From positions 17,169-81,168 of the forward strand of contig NZ_MJLT01000007.1 in the NCBI RefSeq assembly GCF_001766675.1: 64,000 nt of DNA. The letters run 5' to 3'. This stretch comes from Arthrobacter sp. SW1. Its GTDB lineage: Bacteria > Actinomycetota > Actinomycetes > Actinomycetales > Micrococcaceae. Below, in pieces: positions 17,584 through 26,650 of this stretch (position 1 is the first letter of the stretch; each line of letters starts with the position of its first letter). The notes beneath the pieces were generated by a model. The model was not told the origin of the DNA. It worked only from the letters and a program-made list of their open reading frames with translations, and did no database searches. The position numbers were made by a program, and so were the translations under genes.

Positions 17584-19140
17584 TCAAAAGGGCGGCGGAT
17601 GTGCCTGGCTCGCTGATGATGCCGCCGGCGGTGTTGTTCCCGGCGTTCCCGACGTTCCCGACGTTCCCGACGTTCCCGGCGGACCGGATCTGGGCTCCAT
17701 TTCGCTGTCCATCGTGCTGCTTGCCGGTGTTGGCGGACTGTCCTTGTAGATCCGGCCGGTGGGGCTGGTCCATTCAAGGGTTCCGTTTCCGCTTTGTCGG
17801 GTGGTCCAGCGGCTCTGGTGCTTGAGTACGTGGTGGCGTCGGCAGAGGCCTGCGAGGTTTCCGGTTTCGGTGGCGCCGCCGAGCGCGGCGTCGTGGGTGT
17901 GGTCGAGGTCGAGTTCGCGTGCGGGGATTCCGCAGCCGGGGAAACGGCAGCGTGAATCGCGGGCTCTGAGGAGGCGTTTGAGGTCTTCACCCGGCCGGTA
18001 TCTGTCCACGGCAAGCACGGCGCCGCTGACGGGATCGGTGAGGACCCGGTTCCAGCCAGTGGCACTGCCGGCCAGGGCGCGGGCGGTGTCCGGGTCGATC
18101 GGGTGCCGGCCGTTCAGTTCGGCCGCAGCCCGGGACAGGCGCCCAGGTTTGGAGCCGGGGGCTGGGGTCTGTGCCGTCGGACCGGCGGGTCCGGGCCCGT
18201 TGACGTCGGATTCGCCAAGGCCCGTCTCAGTATCCGGCCCATCGTCGCCGACCAAGGTCAGCACCGGGACGGTGATATCCACCCGGGCCGTGATGGCGGC
18301 GAGGAGTCCGTCCGGGGTGTCGTGGCCGGCTGGTGCACCGCGCAGCAACATGTCTGCGAACAAGTCGGCACGCAGCTGGTCCATGGATCGGGGTTCGCCG
18401 GTGCTTGTGCCGGCGGCGGTTGCATCCACACCGGCGGCCTGGCCTCCTCCAGCGGCGCCCAGTTCCGTGTGCTTCTTGGCCATCTGGGTCAGCCGGTCAT
18501 GGATCCCGTAGGCCACAGCCGCAGGCAGGGTCGCGGCCAGCTCGGCCATGCCATCAGGCAGGGGATGCACCCGCACGCACCGCCCGGCCGCCGCCCGCTC
18601 ATGCCGGACAGCCAACGGCTCTGCCTGGGCTTTCTCCGCTTCCCGGGCCGCGAGGCGCCGCAAGCGGTTCGGGGCCTGCCGCTCAGCACAGTCCACCACC
18701 ACAGCCTCATACCGGGAACGGGCGTCGTCATCGAACAAGCCGGCCCCGGCCTCCTGGATCGCCCGCACATGGGCCAGGCTGATCCGCCCCTCCGACAGCG
18801 CCCGGTACGCCAAGGGGAACCGCTCCGCCAGTTCCACGGCCTGGCCCAACTGCCGCTGCACGGTCCGGTCGCTCATCCGCGTCGCCGCGGCAATCTCGGC
18901 CGCCACCGCCCGCTCCGCCAATTCCCGCTCAGGTGCCCGCCACCCCGAACCCGGGCCGGCGCCGTCGTCCGCCATTGCTTCGGCCAACTGCGACGCCATC
19001 ACCAACAAGCCCTCACGCAGCGCATGCAAACGCGCCTGCACCCGCTCCAGAGATTCCAGCGAGGACACGACGTCAGCGAGCGCGTCGAAAGGAAGAGTCC
19101 GCTTCCCCGCCGCCTGCTCCAACACCGTGCTGTTCTCCAT
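17584..19140 (-). CDS. DUF222 / HNH endonuclease-domain protein
   Basis: This 518-residue protein belongs to the DUF222-HNH family, which is strongly expanded in Arthrobacter and mycobacteria. Helical DUF222 sequence fills about residues 10-330. The HNH module follows with RCRFPGCGIPARELDLDH (about 395-415) and LCRRHHVLKH (about 430), giving the zinc cysteines and HNH histidines. The C-terminal tail is low-complexity and includes Gly-Thr-Ser repeats encoded by 9-bp units. I chose ATG 19140; an in-frame TTG at 19152 is possible but has no better ribosome site. It converges on the patatin gene with 92 bp between. The cellular role of the family is not established. Confidence 0.85.
   Translation of the reverse strand: MENSTVLEQAAGKRTLPFDALADVVSSLESLERVQARLHALREGLLVMASQLAEAMADDGAGPGSGWRAPERELAERAVAAEIAAATRMSDRTVQRQLGQAVELAERFPLAYRALSEGRISLAHVRAIQEAGAGLFDDDARSRYEAVVVDCAERQAPNRLRRLAAREAEKAQAEPLAVRHERAAAGRCVRVHPLPDGMAELAATLPAAVAYGIHDRLTQMAKKHTELGAAGGGQAAGVDATAAGTSTGEPRSMDQLRADLFADMLLRGAPAGHDTPDGLLAAITARVDITVPVLTLVGDDGPDTETGLGESDVNGPGPAGPTAQTPAPGSKPGRLSRAAAELNGRHPIDPDTARALAGSATGWNRVLTDPVSGAVLAVDRYRPGEDLKRLLRARDSRCRFPGCGIPARELDLDHTHDAALGGATETGNLAGLCRRHHVLKHQSRWTTRQSGNGTLEWTSPTGRIYKDSPPTPASSTMDSEMEPRSGPPGTSGTSGTSGTPGTTPPAASSASQAHPPPF
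17642..17677. repeat. Four 9-bp tandem repeats inside the HNH gene
   Basis: Four consecutive 9-bp units (one GGCGTTCCC, then three GACGTTCCC) run from 17642 to 17677. They encode Gly-Thr-Ser (and one Gly-Thr-Pro) on the minus strand near the C-terminus of the HNH protein. Because the unit is a multiple of three, slippage changes tail length without breaking the frame. Confidence 0.85.
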
Positions 19141-19392
19141 GAACCAATCCAAACAGCAGGCACTGACAATATTGGGCCCTCGCCAGCCTGGTTACGTTCC
19201 CCAGGGGTCCGGGGCCCCAATAGTCGGACTCCCGGTCGAGTTCGGACTTTCCGAAGCGGCGAAGAACCAAATCCAGTTCGACCCACGACGTCGCTCTGCT
19301 GCGAGCGACTTCCGCCCGCAGAAACGGCAATCTCGAAGCGGACGGTCTCCTGATTCCCGGCCGCCGTCACGAACATCTGCAGCAGCGTGTCC

Positions 19393-19755
19393 TCAGATCC
19401 CGTGCCATTCCGCGGCGACCTCGATCAGCCGATCCGCACACACCCGCGCAGCCCGCAACATCGCGTTGGCCGGTTCACTTTCCGGCAAATGCAAAGCCCA
19501 CTGCTCCTCGATGAAGTCAGGGCTCAACCCGAGAATGTCCTTCGCCGCGAATTCCATCTCGGCGGCGAGGTGAAAGGCATGCAGCGCATCAGCGAACTCA
19601 AGATATTCCGAATCCACCCCGGCAAGGCGAACAGCAGCATCGTCGAGATACATCGGATGCAGCGCACAGCTTGCGATGGCCTCGAGCCAGTGTTCGGCCT
19701 TCCTGCTCGCTTCCTTCCTCCGCGCAGGACTGAACCCGGACCTGAACCACCCCAT
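19393..19755 (-). CDS. Hypothetical helical protein
   Basis: A 120-residue protein of no recognised family. It is mainly helical by composition, with a basic first 25 residues and an acidic, Ala/Glu-rich remainder (for example YLEFADALHAFHLAAEMEF). There are no cysteine clusters, signal peptide or membrane segment. ATG 19755 has no clear ribosome site; a GTG at 19779 has GAGGTGG seven bases upstream and may be the real start, adding 8 residues. It is divergent from the FAD gene at 19951, so its upstream region overlaps the GlnR-like sites there. Confidence 0.55.
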   Translation of the reverse strand: MGWFRSGFSPARRKEASRKAEHWLEAIASCALHPMYLDDAAVRLAGVDSEYLEFADALHAFHLAAEMEFAAKDILGLSPDFIEEQWALHLPESEPANAMLRAARVCADRLIEVAAEWHGI

Positions 19756-19805
19756 GCGGGCAAGGCTACAGCCACCCACCGTGTGACCCACCTCATTACC
19801 GGCCG

Positions 19806-19880
19806 GTAACAGCCAGCGAACGGGTCCGCGAAAAACCGCAACCACCGGGAAACACCCCGGAAAACACGGACTCCTACGCT
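19806..19880 (+). promoter_or_regulatory. GlnR-like half-sites and promoter matching that of nirB
   Basis: GCAAC 19838, GAAAC 19849 and GAAAA 19860 stand 11 bp apart. Further upstream, GTAAC 19806 and CGAAC 19817 are also 11 bp apart. Exactly 10 bp after the last site is TACGCT at 19875-19880. The last two half-sites, the 10-bp gap and the TACGCTGG box are the same as in front of nirB (3678-3711). This is likely a nitrogen-regulated promoter for the gene at 19951. Confidence 0.7.
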
Positions 19881-19950
19881 GGAGGCAACCGCGAAACACC
19901 GCCTGAGCCCCGCTCCAGGCAACACCGCCCACAAAGCGAAAGGACCCGCC

Positions 19951-20823
19951 ATGCCGGACACCTCCACCCACCTCGTCATCGCAGGCGCCGGCCCGGCAGC
20001 GCAGGCCCTCCTCCGCCACCTCACGGGCATGGAGAGCATCATCCAGCAGGGTTCCTCCACGGCACCTTTCGAAGGCCGGATCACCGTTCTGAGCAACCGC
20101 GACGAATGCCCCGAGGCGCTGCTGGAATCCGCCGCGCACCCCAAGGTGTCGGTGCGCTTCGGCCAGGCGGCCAGCTTCATCGACGCGGCGAACCGCAAGG
20201 TCACCACCACCGAGGGCCTGGAATTTGCCTACGACCAGCTCGTCATCGCCACCGGCTCCGCCCCTGCGCTCCCGCCCGTGCACGGCGCCGAACACGCCAT
20301 GGCCTATTCCACCATCGACGACGCCGAGCAACTCGGCACCCACATCAAGACGCTCACCGAAACGATCGGCCGCCGGCCCCTCGGCATCCTCGTGGGAACC
20401 GGCCCGTCCGCCGGCCAGGCCGAGGCAGTCCTCCGCGCCCGCGGCGTCCGTCCGGTCCGCACCACGCTGCGCCCGGCCGCCGTCGTCTCCTCCCCCACCT
20501 CCGGCAGGAACGGCGCCGGCATCATCTTCGACGACGGCAGCATCATGAACGGCGACCTGGTGGTCCTCGCCGAAGAGCGTGCCCCGCGCAGCAGCCTCGC
20601 CGAAAGTGCCGGCCTGGAGACAACGCCCGACGGCGGCATCCTGGTGGGGAGCGGATTCGAAAGTTCGGTGCCGGGCATCTTCGCCCTCGGGGACGCCGCG
20701 GCACGCGACGGCCTGCGGTTGGGCCTGGTGCTGTCCGCGAAGGAAGCCGCGGCCCGCTGCGCCGCCCGGCTCGCCGAAGACGCGCTCCGCCGTCGTCCGT
20801 CACTGGAATCCGCGGCCGCCTGA
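19951..20823 (+). CDS. NirB-like FAD-dependent oxidoreductase (stand-alone FAD/NAD domain)
   Basis: The 290-residue protein has an N-terminal FAD loop [10 protein letters not shown] that closely resembles the NirB start VVAGGGPAAH, then [17 protein letters not shown] and a C-terminal [10 protein letters not shown] that binds FAD in this family. The NAD half in the middle ([18 protein letters not shown]) is shorter than in NirB and lacks the full GxGxxG-E pattern. BFD, siroheme and Fe-S parts are absent. ATG 19951 has GAAAGGA upstream. A promoter with the same layout as nirB points to a role in nitrogen assimilation, perhaps as an electron-transfer subunit for nitrate or nitrite reduction. No nitrate reductase gene is in the window. 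The exact function is inferred. Confidence 0.75.
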   Translation: MPDTSTHLVIAGAGPAAQALLRHLTGMESIIQQGSSTAPFEGRITVLSNRDECPEALLESAAHPKVSVRFGQAASFIDAANRKVTTTEGLEFAYDQLVIATGSAPALPPVHGAEHAMAYSTIDDAEQLGTHIKTLTETIGRRPLGILVGTGPSAGQAEAVLRARGVRPVRTTLRPAAVVSSPTSGRNGAGIIFDDGSIMNGDLVVLAEERAPRSSLAESAGLETTPDGGILVGSGFESSVPGIFALGDAAARDGLRLGLVLSAKEAAARCAARLAEDALRRRPSLESAAA

Positions 20824-20911
20824 CAGTCCGCCGGCGGGCCCGGGGCCTATGGCAAGATGGTCCTTTGACGAGCCACCAAGCGGCCACCCGGCCCGCCACG
20901 GAAGGACTGCC

Positions 20912-21619
20912 ATGAGCAACGACGCCGCTACCGCAGCAAACGCCAGCGCAGCAAACATTGCCTCCTACATCGACCACACCCTCCTCAAGCCGGAAGCCAG
21001 CGCGGCGGACGTCGAGAAGGTCTGCGCCGAAGCCATCGAATACGGCTTCAAGTCGGTCTGCGTGAACCCCATCTGGGTCAAGACGGTGTCCAAGGCCCTG
21101 AAGGGCTCAGAGGTCCTGACGTGTGCTGTGGTGGGCTTCCCCCTGGGCGCCACGCCGAGCGACGTGAAGGCCTTCGAAGCCCGCGGCGCGGTGCTGGACG
21201 GCGCGGATGAAATCGACATGGTGATCGACATCGCGGCGGCCCGCGCCAACGACAAGGGTGCGCTGGTTGACGACATCACCGCCGTCGCCGAGGCCGTCCA
21301 CGCGGGCGAAGCGATCCTTAAGGTCATCATCGAAACGTCCCTGTTGAACGACGAGCAGAAGGTCATCGCCTGCGAAGCGGCCGTGGAAGCCGGCGCCGAC
21401 TTCGTCAAGACGTCCACCGGATTCAACGGCGGCGGCGCCACCGTTGAGGACGTGGCCCTCATGCGCAAGACGGTCGGCCCGGACATCGGTGTCAAAGCGT
21501 CGGGCGGAGTGCGTTCCCTTGCCGACGCGCAGGCTATGATTGCTGCTGGTGCAACACGTATTGGCGCCAGCTCCGGAATTGCCATCGTCAAGGGTGAACA
21601 GGGTTCATCCGCCTACTGA
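20912..21619 (+). CDS. deoC: Deoxyribose-phosphate aldolase
   Basis: The 235-residue TIM-barrel aldolase cleaves 2-deoxyribose-5-phosphate to acetaldehyde and glyceraldehyde-3-phosphate in deoxynucleoside catabolism. [10 protein letters not shown] near residue 20, [16 protein letters not shown] and the Schiff-base motif DFVKTSTGF with Lys166 are all present, as is the phosphate loop [11 protein letters not shown] 20912 follows GGAAGGA. It lies 88 bp after the FAD gene and is followed closely by a small membrane protein gene. Confidence 0.96.
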   Translation: MSNDAATAANASAANIASYIDHTLLKPEASAADVEKVCAEAIEYGFKSVCVNPIWVKTVSKALKGSEVLTCAVVGFPLGATPSDVKAFEARGAVLDGADEIDMVIDIAAARANDKGALVDDITAVAEAVHAGEAILKVIIETSLLNDEQKVIACEAAVEAGADFVKTSTGFNGGGATVEDVALMRKTVGPDIGVKASGGVRSLADAQAMIAAGATRIGASSGIAIVKGEQGSSAY

Positions 21620-21672
21620 CGGGCCCGGCAGCGGCCATGGAATTTGAGCCCCGCGGGGCCGAGGAGGAAAGA

Positions 21673-21900
21673 ATGTCCCAGCACGCCGGCAACAAGCCCA
21701 TCGTCAAAGAGAACAACCTGGGTGTGAGCCTGGCGATCTTCCTGGTCATCATCGTGATGTTCCTCGGCGCCATCTACTCGCTGTCCTTCCTGACCCTGGA
21801 CAACCCGTGGCCGATGGCCGTCTGCCTCGGCCTGTTCGCCCTGGCGTTCTGGATTCCGCAGACCATCCTGGGCCGCTCCGATTCGGCCGGCGAGAACTAA
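21673..21900 (+). CDS. Small two-helix membrane protein
   Basis: A 75-residue protein with hydrophobic segments at about 17-39 and 46-64 and a short polar C-terminus ending in GEN. ATG 21673 is preceded by the strong ribosome site GAGGAGGAAAG, which overrides an in-frame ATG at 21637. It starts 53 bp after deoC and may be co-transcribed. No function can be given; small proteins like this are common after deoC in related actinobacteria, as far as I recall. Confidence 0.78.
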   Translation: MSQHAGNKPIVKENNLGVSLAIFLVIIVMFLGAIYSLSFLTLDNPWPMAVCLGLFALAFWIPQTILGRSDSAGEN

Positions 21901-21912
21901 AGACTTAACCCG

Positions 21913-21975
21913 CAACGCGGGGTCACTTACGGCCCGTCCCGAGGGACTTTATGGGCCGTAAGTGACCCCGCGTTG
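21913..21975. repeat. 23-bp perfect inverted repeat, copy 2 of the hairpin family
   Basis: Bases 21913-21935 and 21953-21975 are perfect reverse complements around a 17-nt loop, which can itself pair GTCCC with GGGAC. It sits between two convergent genes and ends 4 bp before the last codon of the minus-strand gene. Relative to copy 1 (672-734), the pair 21926/21962 is C-G instead of G-C, so both arms changed together. It probably acts as a bidirectional terminator or a REP-like element. Confidence 0.85.
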
Positions 21976-21979
21976 GTGT

Positions 21980-22786
21980 TTAAGGCAGCAGGCCCGCGAA
22001 CGCCGTCACTACCGCCGGCCAGTGTGTCTTCGCCAGCGCCCAGGCCGCGCCGCAGATCCCCACCATCGCGTAGGCGCTCACCGGAATCAGCACCAGCCAC
22101 TCCCGGCGCGAACCCGCTTTGCCAAGCAGCGGGATGGACAGTGCTCCGTTGGCCTTCCAGATCCCGCTCACCAGCGGCAGCTTCCGCCAGAATTTCGGCG
22201 GCTTGATGACGATCGGCCACAGCAGCGGCACTCCCCCGGTGGTCACCATGTCGCCGACAATGTGGACCACGACGCCGGTCAGCATGGAAATCGGCAGCCA
22301 CGCCCACTGGTGCGGGGCGAACCACGTCACCAGTCCCGCGGTTGCCAGCGCGAACACCCAGTTGGCCAGCCAGCCGTGCTCGGGGAACAGCTTCAGCGCC
22401 TTGGCGGCCAGGTTGATCATGAACATGCACAACAGCCCGGCGCCCACGGACAAGCGGCCCACCGGGGTGTCCAGCTGGAACTGTGCCGCCATGGCCGCGA
22501 GCACCACGAAGGCAGCCGCCCCCAGGATGGAATGCGTGCCCTGCCGGTGCCCGCCGCTGGCCTTTTCGATCCCGACGGCGATCAGCCGGGACAGCGGCGG
22601 CAGCGAGTGGGCGATGGTGCTTGAGCGGTGGTCCCAGTCGCATACCAGGGCGGTTCCCGCCGTCGTGATCGCTCCGATCAGGATTCCGGTGGAATCCAGC
22701 GGGTACCAGCCCAGCGCGTACGGCCCCGTGGACGCAATAGCAATCCACGCCGCGGCTCCCGACGCGGCGTGGTGTCCTCCCATCAT
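21980..22786 (-). CDS. YdjM-like metal-dependent membrane hydrolase
   Basis: The 268-residue membrane protein resembles the YdjM / LexA-regulated inner-membrane hydrolase family. It has GGHHAASGAAAW at the start, CDWDHRSSTIAHSLPP near residue 50 and GGHRQGTHS near residue 80, supplying the conserved His/Asp metal ligands. Several hydrophobic helices follow, and another histidine motif VVHIVGDMVTTGG lies near residue 185. The gene starts 4 bp after the mfd stop on the same strand, so it is probably transcribed with mfd, which would suit a DNA-damage-linked role. The biochemical activity of the family is not well defined. Confidence 0.82.
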   Translation of the reverse strand: MMGGHHAASGAAAWIAIASTGPYALGWYPLDSTGILIGAITTAGTALVCDWDHRSSTIAHSLPPLSRLIAVGIEKASGGHRQGTHSILGAAAFVVLAAMAAQFQLDTPVGRLSVGAGLLCMFMINLAAKALKLFPEHGWLANWVFALATAGLVTWFAPHQWAWLPISMLTGVVVHIVGDMVTTGGVPLLWPIVIKPPKFWRKLPLVSGIWKANGALSIPLLGKAGSRREWLVLIPVSAYAMVGICGAAWALAKTHWPAVVTAFAGLLP

Positions 22787-22790
22787 GCGG

Positions 22791-25700
22791 CTAGCCCGCG
22801 CTTGCCGAGGTGGAACCGGACGCCGGGGCGTCCGTGAAGAGCGCGGTGATGACCGTGTTGGCCCAGGTGAGGATCTCGGCGTCCTGCAGGTCCCTGCCGC
22901 CGATCTTGGCGGTCTTCGGCTTGGGAATCAGCACCGAATCCAGGGCAGGCTTCACCTGCGAGCCCGGGTACATGCGGTTCAACCGCATCACCTTGGACTC
23001 CGGCAGGTTCGCCGGCGAGAAGCGGATGAAGTTGCCCTGGAGCGCGACGTCGGACAGGCCGGCTTCGCGGGCCGTGACCCGGAAGCGCGCGACGGCAATG
23101 AGGTTCTGCACCGGCAGCGGCGGCTCGCCGTAGCGGTCCACCAGCTCGGCGAGGACCTCGTCGATGGCCTCGTTCGTGACGGCGGCGGCCAGCTTGCGGT
23201 AGGCCTCCAGGCGGAGCCGCTCCCCAGGCACGTAGTCGTGCGGCAGGTGGGCGTTGACGGGCAGCTCGATCTTCATCTCGGCGGCCTTTTCCTCGGCCTC
23301 GCCGCGGTATTCGGCCACGGCCTCGCCCACCAGGCGGATGTAGAGGTCGAAGCCGACGCCTTGGATGTGGCCGGACTGTTCGCCGCCCAGCAGGTTGCCG
23401 GCGCCGCGGATTTCCAGGTCCTTCATGGCCAGCTGCATGCCGGCACCGAGCTCGTTGTGGGCTGCCACGGCCTTGAGCCGTTCCAGCGCCACCTCGCCCA
23501 GCGGCTTCTCCGAGGGGTACAGGAAGTAGGCGTAGGCGCGTTCCCGGCCACGGCCCACGCGGCCGCGCAACTGGTGCAGCTGGGACAGGCCGTACTTGTC
23601 CGCGCCGTCCACGATCAGGGTGTTGGCGTTGGAGATATCCAGGCCGGTTTCGATGATGGTGGTGCAGACCAGCACGTCGAAGCGCTTTTCCCAGAAGTCC
23701 ACGATGATCTTTTCGAGGCGGCTTTCGGACATCTGCCCGTGCGCCACCTCCACCCGGGCCTCGGGCACGAGCTCGCGGATCTGCGCCGCCACCCGCTCGA
23801 TCGAGGACACCCGGTTGTGCACGAAGAACACCTGGCCTTCGCGCATCAGTTCGCGGCGGATCGCGGCCGAGGTCTGCTTGTCCGTGTATGGACCCACGTA
23901 AGTCAGCACCGGATGGCGCTCCTCCGGCGGGGTGGCCAGGGTGGAGGTCTCACGGATGCCCGTGAGCGACATTTCCAGGGTGCGCGGAATCGGGGTGGCG
24001 GACATGGCCAGCACGTCCACGTTGGTGCGCATCTTCTTGAGCGCTTCCTTGTGCTCCACGCCGAAGCGCTGTTCCTCGTCCACGATCACCAGGCCGAGGT
24101 CCTTGAACTCGAAGTCCTTGGAGAGCAGGCGGTGGGTGCCGATCACCACGTCCACGGAGCCGTTCTTCACGCCCTCCGCGGTTTCCTTGGCTTCCTTGGC
24201 GGTCTGGAAGCGGGACAGCGGACGGACGCGCAGCGGGAAGCCGGAGAAGCGTTCGGTGAACGTTTCGTAGTGCTGCTGGGCCAGCAACGTGGTGGGCACC
24301 AGCACGGCCACCTGCTTGCCGTCCTGCACGGCCTTGAACGCGGCACGCACCGCGATTTCCGTCTTGCCGTAGCCGACGTCGCCGGACACCAGGCGGTCCA
24401 TGGGAATCTCGCGTTCCATGTCCGCCTTGACCTCGTTGATGGTGGTCAGCTGGTCCGGGGTCTCCACGTACGGGAAGGCCTCTTCGAGCTCGCGCTGCCA
24501 CGGGGTGTCCGGGCTGAAGGCGTGGCCGCGGGAGGCCATGCGCGCCGAGTACAGGCGGATCAGCTCACCGGCGATTTCCTTGACGGCCTTGCGGGCCTTG
24601 GACTTGGTGCTGGCCCAGTCCGCGCCGCCCATCTTGCTGAGGACAGGAGTGTCGCCGCCCACGTAGCGGGTCACCTGGTCCAGCTGGTCCGTGGGCACGA
24701 AGAGCCGGTCGCCCGGGGCGCCACGCTTGGAGGAGGCGTATTCGAGGACGAGGTATTCGCGCAGCCCGGAATCGCCGGCCGAGGATCCGGCCACCTTGCG
24801 CTGGATAAGTTCGACGAACTTGCCGATGCCGTGCTGTTCGTGGACCACGAAGTCTCCGGCGTGCAATTGCAGGGGGTCGACGGCGTTGCGCCGCTTGGAG
24901 GGCATCCGCCGCATGTCCTTGGTGGAGGCCGCCGAGGCCCGCCCCAGCAGGTCCGCTTCGGTCAGCAGCCCCAGCTTGAGTCCGTCCAGCACGAAGCCGC
25001 GTCCGACGGCGGCCGTGGTCACCTCGATGATGCCCGGCTGCGGCTCCTCGGCCAGGGAGTCCACCCGGGCGCACGGGATGTTGGCGTCGTGGAAAAGCTC
25101 AGCCAGGCGCTGCGCCGGGCCGGGGCCGTCCGTGGCCACCACGATCCGCCACTGGTCCCGGACGTGGGAGCCGATGAAGTCGAGCATTTCGGCCACATCG
25201 CCCTGGTACCCGCGGGGTTCGCGGGCGTGCAGGTTGAGGACGTCGATGTCCAGGACCAAGTCCTCGTCAGTGGCGAGGGAGGTAATGGACCACCAGGAGA
25301 CCTCGTGCGCCAGCGCGGAGCTGCGGGTCTCCGTCAGTGAACGGAAGCTTGCGGCATGCAGGTCTGTGGCGGCCTGGCCGGCAAGGTCAAGCGGCGCCGC
25401 GCCGCCGTCGGACGCCGTGGACCAGGCCGCCTCGAGGAATTCCTCGTTGGTGGCCGCGAGGTCGTGGGCGCGGGTGCGGACCTTCTCCGGTTCAATCACC
25501 ACGGAGATGGAACCCGCCGGCAACTGCTCCACGAAGGGCACCATGGCGTCCACCAGCACGGGGGCCAGGGATTCCATGCCCTCGACAGCGATCCCGCCGG
25601 CGATCTTTTCCAGCATGTCCGCGGCGGCCGGCATCTGCGGTTTCAGGGTGGCGGCGCGGGACATCACGGATGGCGTGATGAGGATTTCCCGGCAGGGCGG

Positions 25701-26495
25701 GGCGTACAGCTCGGTGGGGTGCTGGATGGTTCCGGACAGTGACGTAAGGGAGCGCTGGTCGGCGACGGCGAACCAGCGCATCTGCTCCACCTCGTCGCCG
25801 AAGAATTCGATGCGCACCGGGTGGTCTTCGGTGGGCGGGAAGACGTCCAGGATGCCGCCGCGGACGGCGAATTCGCCGCGGTGCGTCACCATGTCCACGC
25901 GCGAGTAGGCAGCGTCCGACAGGCTGCGGACGAGGTCCGTGAACGGAATCTCCTGGCCCACCTTGACGGTCACGGGAACGAGGTCGCCCAGGCCCGCCAC
26001 CACGGGCTGGACCACGGCACGCACCGGGGCCACCACCACGCGCAGCGGAGCGGCTGTTTCCGGATGGGCCAGCCGGCGCAGCACGGCCAGGCGCCGGCCC
26101 ACCGTGTCCGAGCGCGGCGAGAGCCGCTCATGCGGCAAGGTTTCCCAGCTCGGGAACGCCGCAACGGAGTCCGCCGGAAGGTACGCGGCAAGCGCCGCCG
26201 CCAGGTCCTCGGCCTCGCGGCCGGTGGCGGTGACGGCCAAGACCACGGGGGCTCCGCCGTCGGGCGCTCCAGCAGAAGCGAGGCCGTCCGCCATCTCCGC
26301 CAGCAGCGCGGCACGCAGGCCAGCGGGCGCACTGATCTGGTAGTCCTCGCTTCGGCCGGCAAATCCCCGCGCGGCCTCGGGCCGGACGCGGGCGAAACCG
26401 GCATCCTCAGCGAGGACGCGACGCAGGCCGTCGAGGGCGGCACCGGTGCCGGCGTGCGCTGAAGTGCCTGCGGACGGCTGGCCTTTGGGGCTCAT
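22791..26495 (-). CDS. mfd: Transcription-repair coupling factor
   Basis: The 1234-residue Mfd removes RNA polymerase stalled at DNA lesions and recruits UvrA. The N-terminal UvrB-like region (about 1-400) has LAVTATGREAEDLAAAL and LPHERLSPRSD. The RNA-polymerase-interacting CarD-like domain is near 540-600 (GDFVVHEQHGIGKFV). The translocase has Walker A GDVGYGKTE near residue 700, the DEEQ box VIVDEEQRFGV and RVGRGRERAYAYF. The TRCF domain closes the protein (LPHDYVPGERLRLEAYRKL). Length is typical. ATG 26495 is chosen as the first in-frame start. A 155-bp divergent region separates it from the gene at 26651. Confidence 0.97.
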   Translation of the reverse strand: MSPKGQPSAGTSAHAGTGAALDGLRRVLAEDAGFARVRPEAARGFAGRSEDYQISAPAGLRAALLAEMADGLASAGAPDGGAPVVLAVTATGREAEDLAAALAAYLPADSVAAFPSWETLPHERLSPRSDTVGRRLAVLRRLAHPETAAPLRVVVAPVRAVVQPVVAGLGDLVPVTVKVGQEIPFTDLVRSLSDAAYSRVDMVTHRGEFAVRGGILDVFPPTEDHPVRIEFFGDEVEQMRWFAVADQRSLTSLSGTIQHPTELYAPPCREILITPSVMSRAATLKPQMPAAADMLEKIAGGIAVEGMESLAPVLVDAMVPFVEQLPAGSISVVIEPEKVRTRAHDLAATNEEFLEAAWSTASDGGAAPLDLAGQAATDLHAASFRSLTETRSSALAHEVSWWSITSLATDEDLVLDIDVLNLHAREPRGYQGDVAEMLDFIGSHVRDQWRIVVATDGPGPAQRLAELFHDANIPCARVDSLAEEPQPGIIEVTTAAVGRGFVLDGLKLGLLTEADLLGRASAASTKDMRRMPSKRRNAVDPLQLHAGDFVVHEQHGIGKFVELIQRKVAGSSAGDSGLREYLVLEYASSKRGAPGDRLFVPTDQLDQVTRYVGGDTPVLSKMGGADWASTKSKARKAVKEIAGELIRLYSARMASRGHAFSPDTPWQRELEEAFPYVETPDQLTTINEVKADMEREIPMDRLVSGDVGYGKTEIAVRAAFKAVQDGKQVAVLVPTTLLAQQHYETFTERFSGFPLRVRPLSRFQTAKEAKETAEGVKNGSVDVVIGTHRLLSKDFEFKDLGLVIVDEEQRFGVEHKEALKKMRTNVDVLAMSATPIPRTLEMSLTGIRETSTLATPPEERHPVLTYVGPYTDKQTSAAIRRELMREGQVFFVHNRVSSIERVAAQIRELVPEARVEVAHGQMSESRLEKIIVDFWEKRFDVLVCTTIIETGLDISNANTLIVDGADKYGLSQLHQLRGRVGRGRERAYAYFLYPSEKPLGEVALERLKAVAAHNELGAGMQLAMKDLEIRGAGNLLGGEQSGHIQGVGFDLYIRLVGEAVAEYRGEAEEKAAEMKIELPVNAHLPHDYVPGERLRLEAYRKLAAAVTNEAIDEVLAELVDRYGEPPLPVQNLIAVARFRVTAREAGLSDVALQGNFIRFSPANLPESKVMRLNRMYPGSQVKPALDSVLIPKPKTAKIGGRDLQDAEILTWANTVITALFTDAPASGSTSASAG

Positions 26496-26650
26496 GAATG
26501 GCGCTCCTGGAAACGAAGGGAAGCTTGGAAAGCAACACGAAAACCCGAAATTCTGGCGAATCCCGGGGACTTTCCTAGCCTACCCCGCCCACGCCGTAGG
26601 ATGTTTGGGAGCCTCGAGAGCTCTCAACCGATACACCACGGAGGACCCCC

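Noticed and set aside
22810..23133. Short plus-strand frame near the mfd 3' end
   Set aside because: It is fully inside mfd on the other strand, without ribosome site or homology signals.
22119..25340. Long open frame of over 1000 codons on the plus strand opposite mfd
   Set aside because: It is antisense to a complete mfd gene with all its motifs. High GC content removes stop codons from the opposite strand; the translation is rich in Gly, His, Val and Arg and has no recognisable domain.
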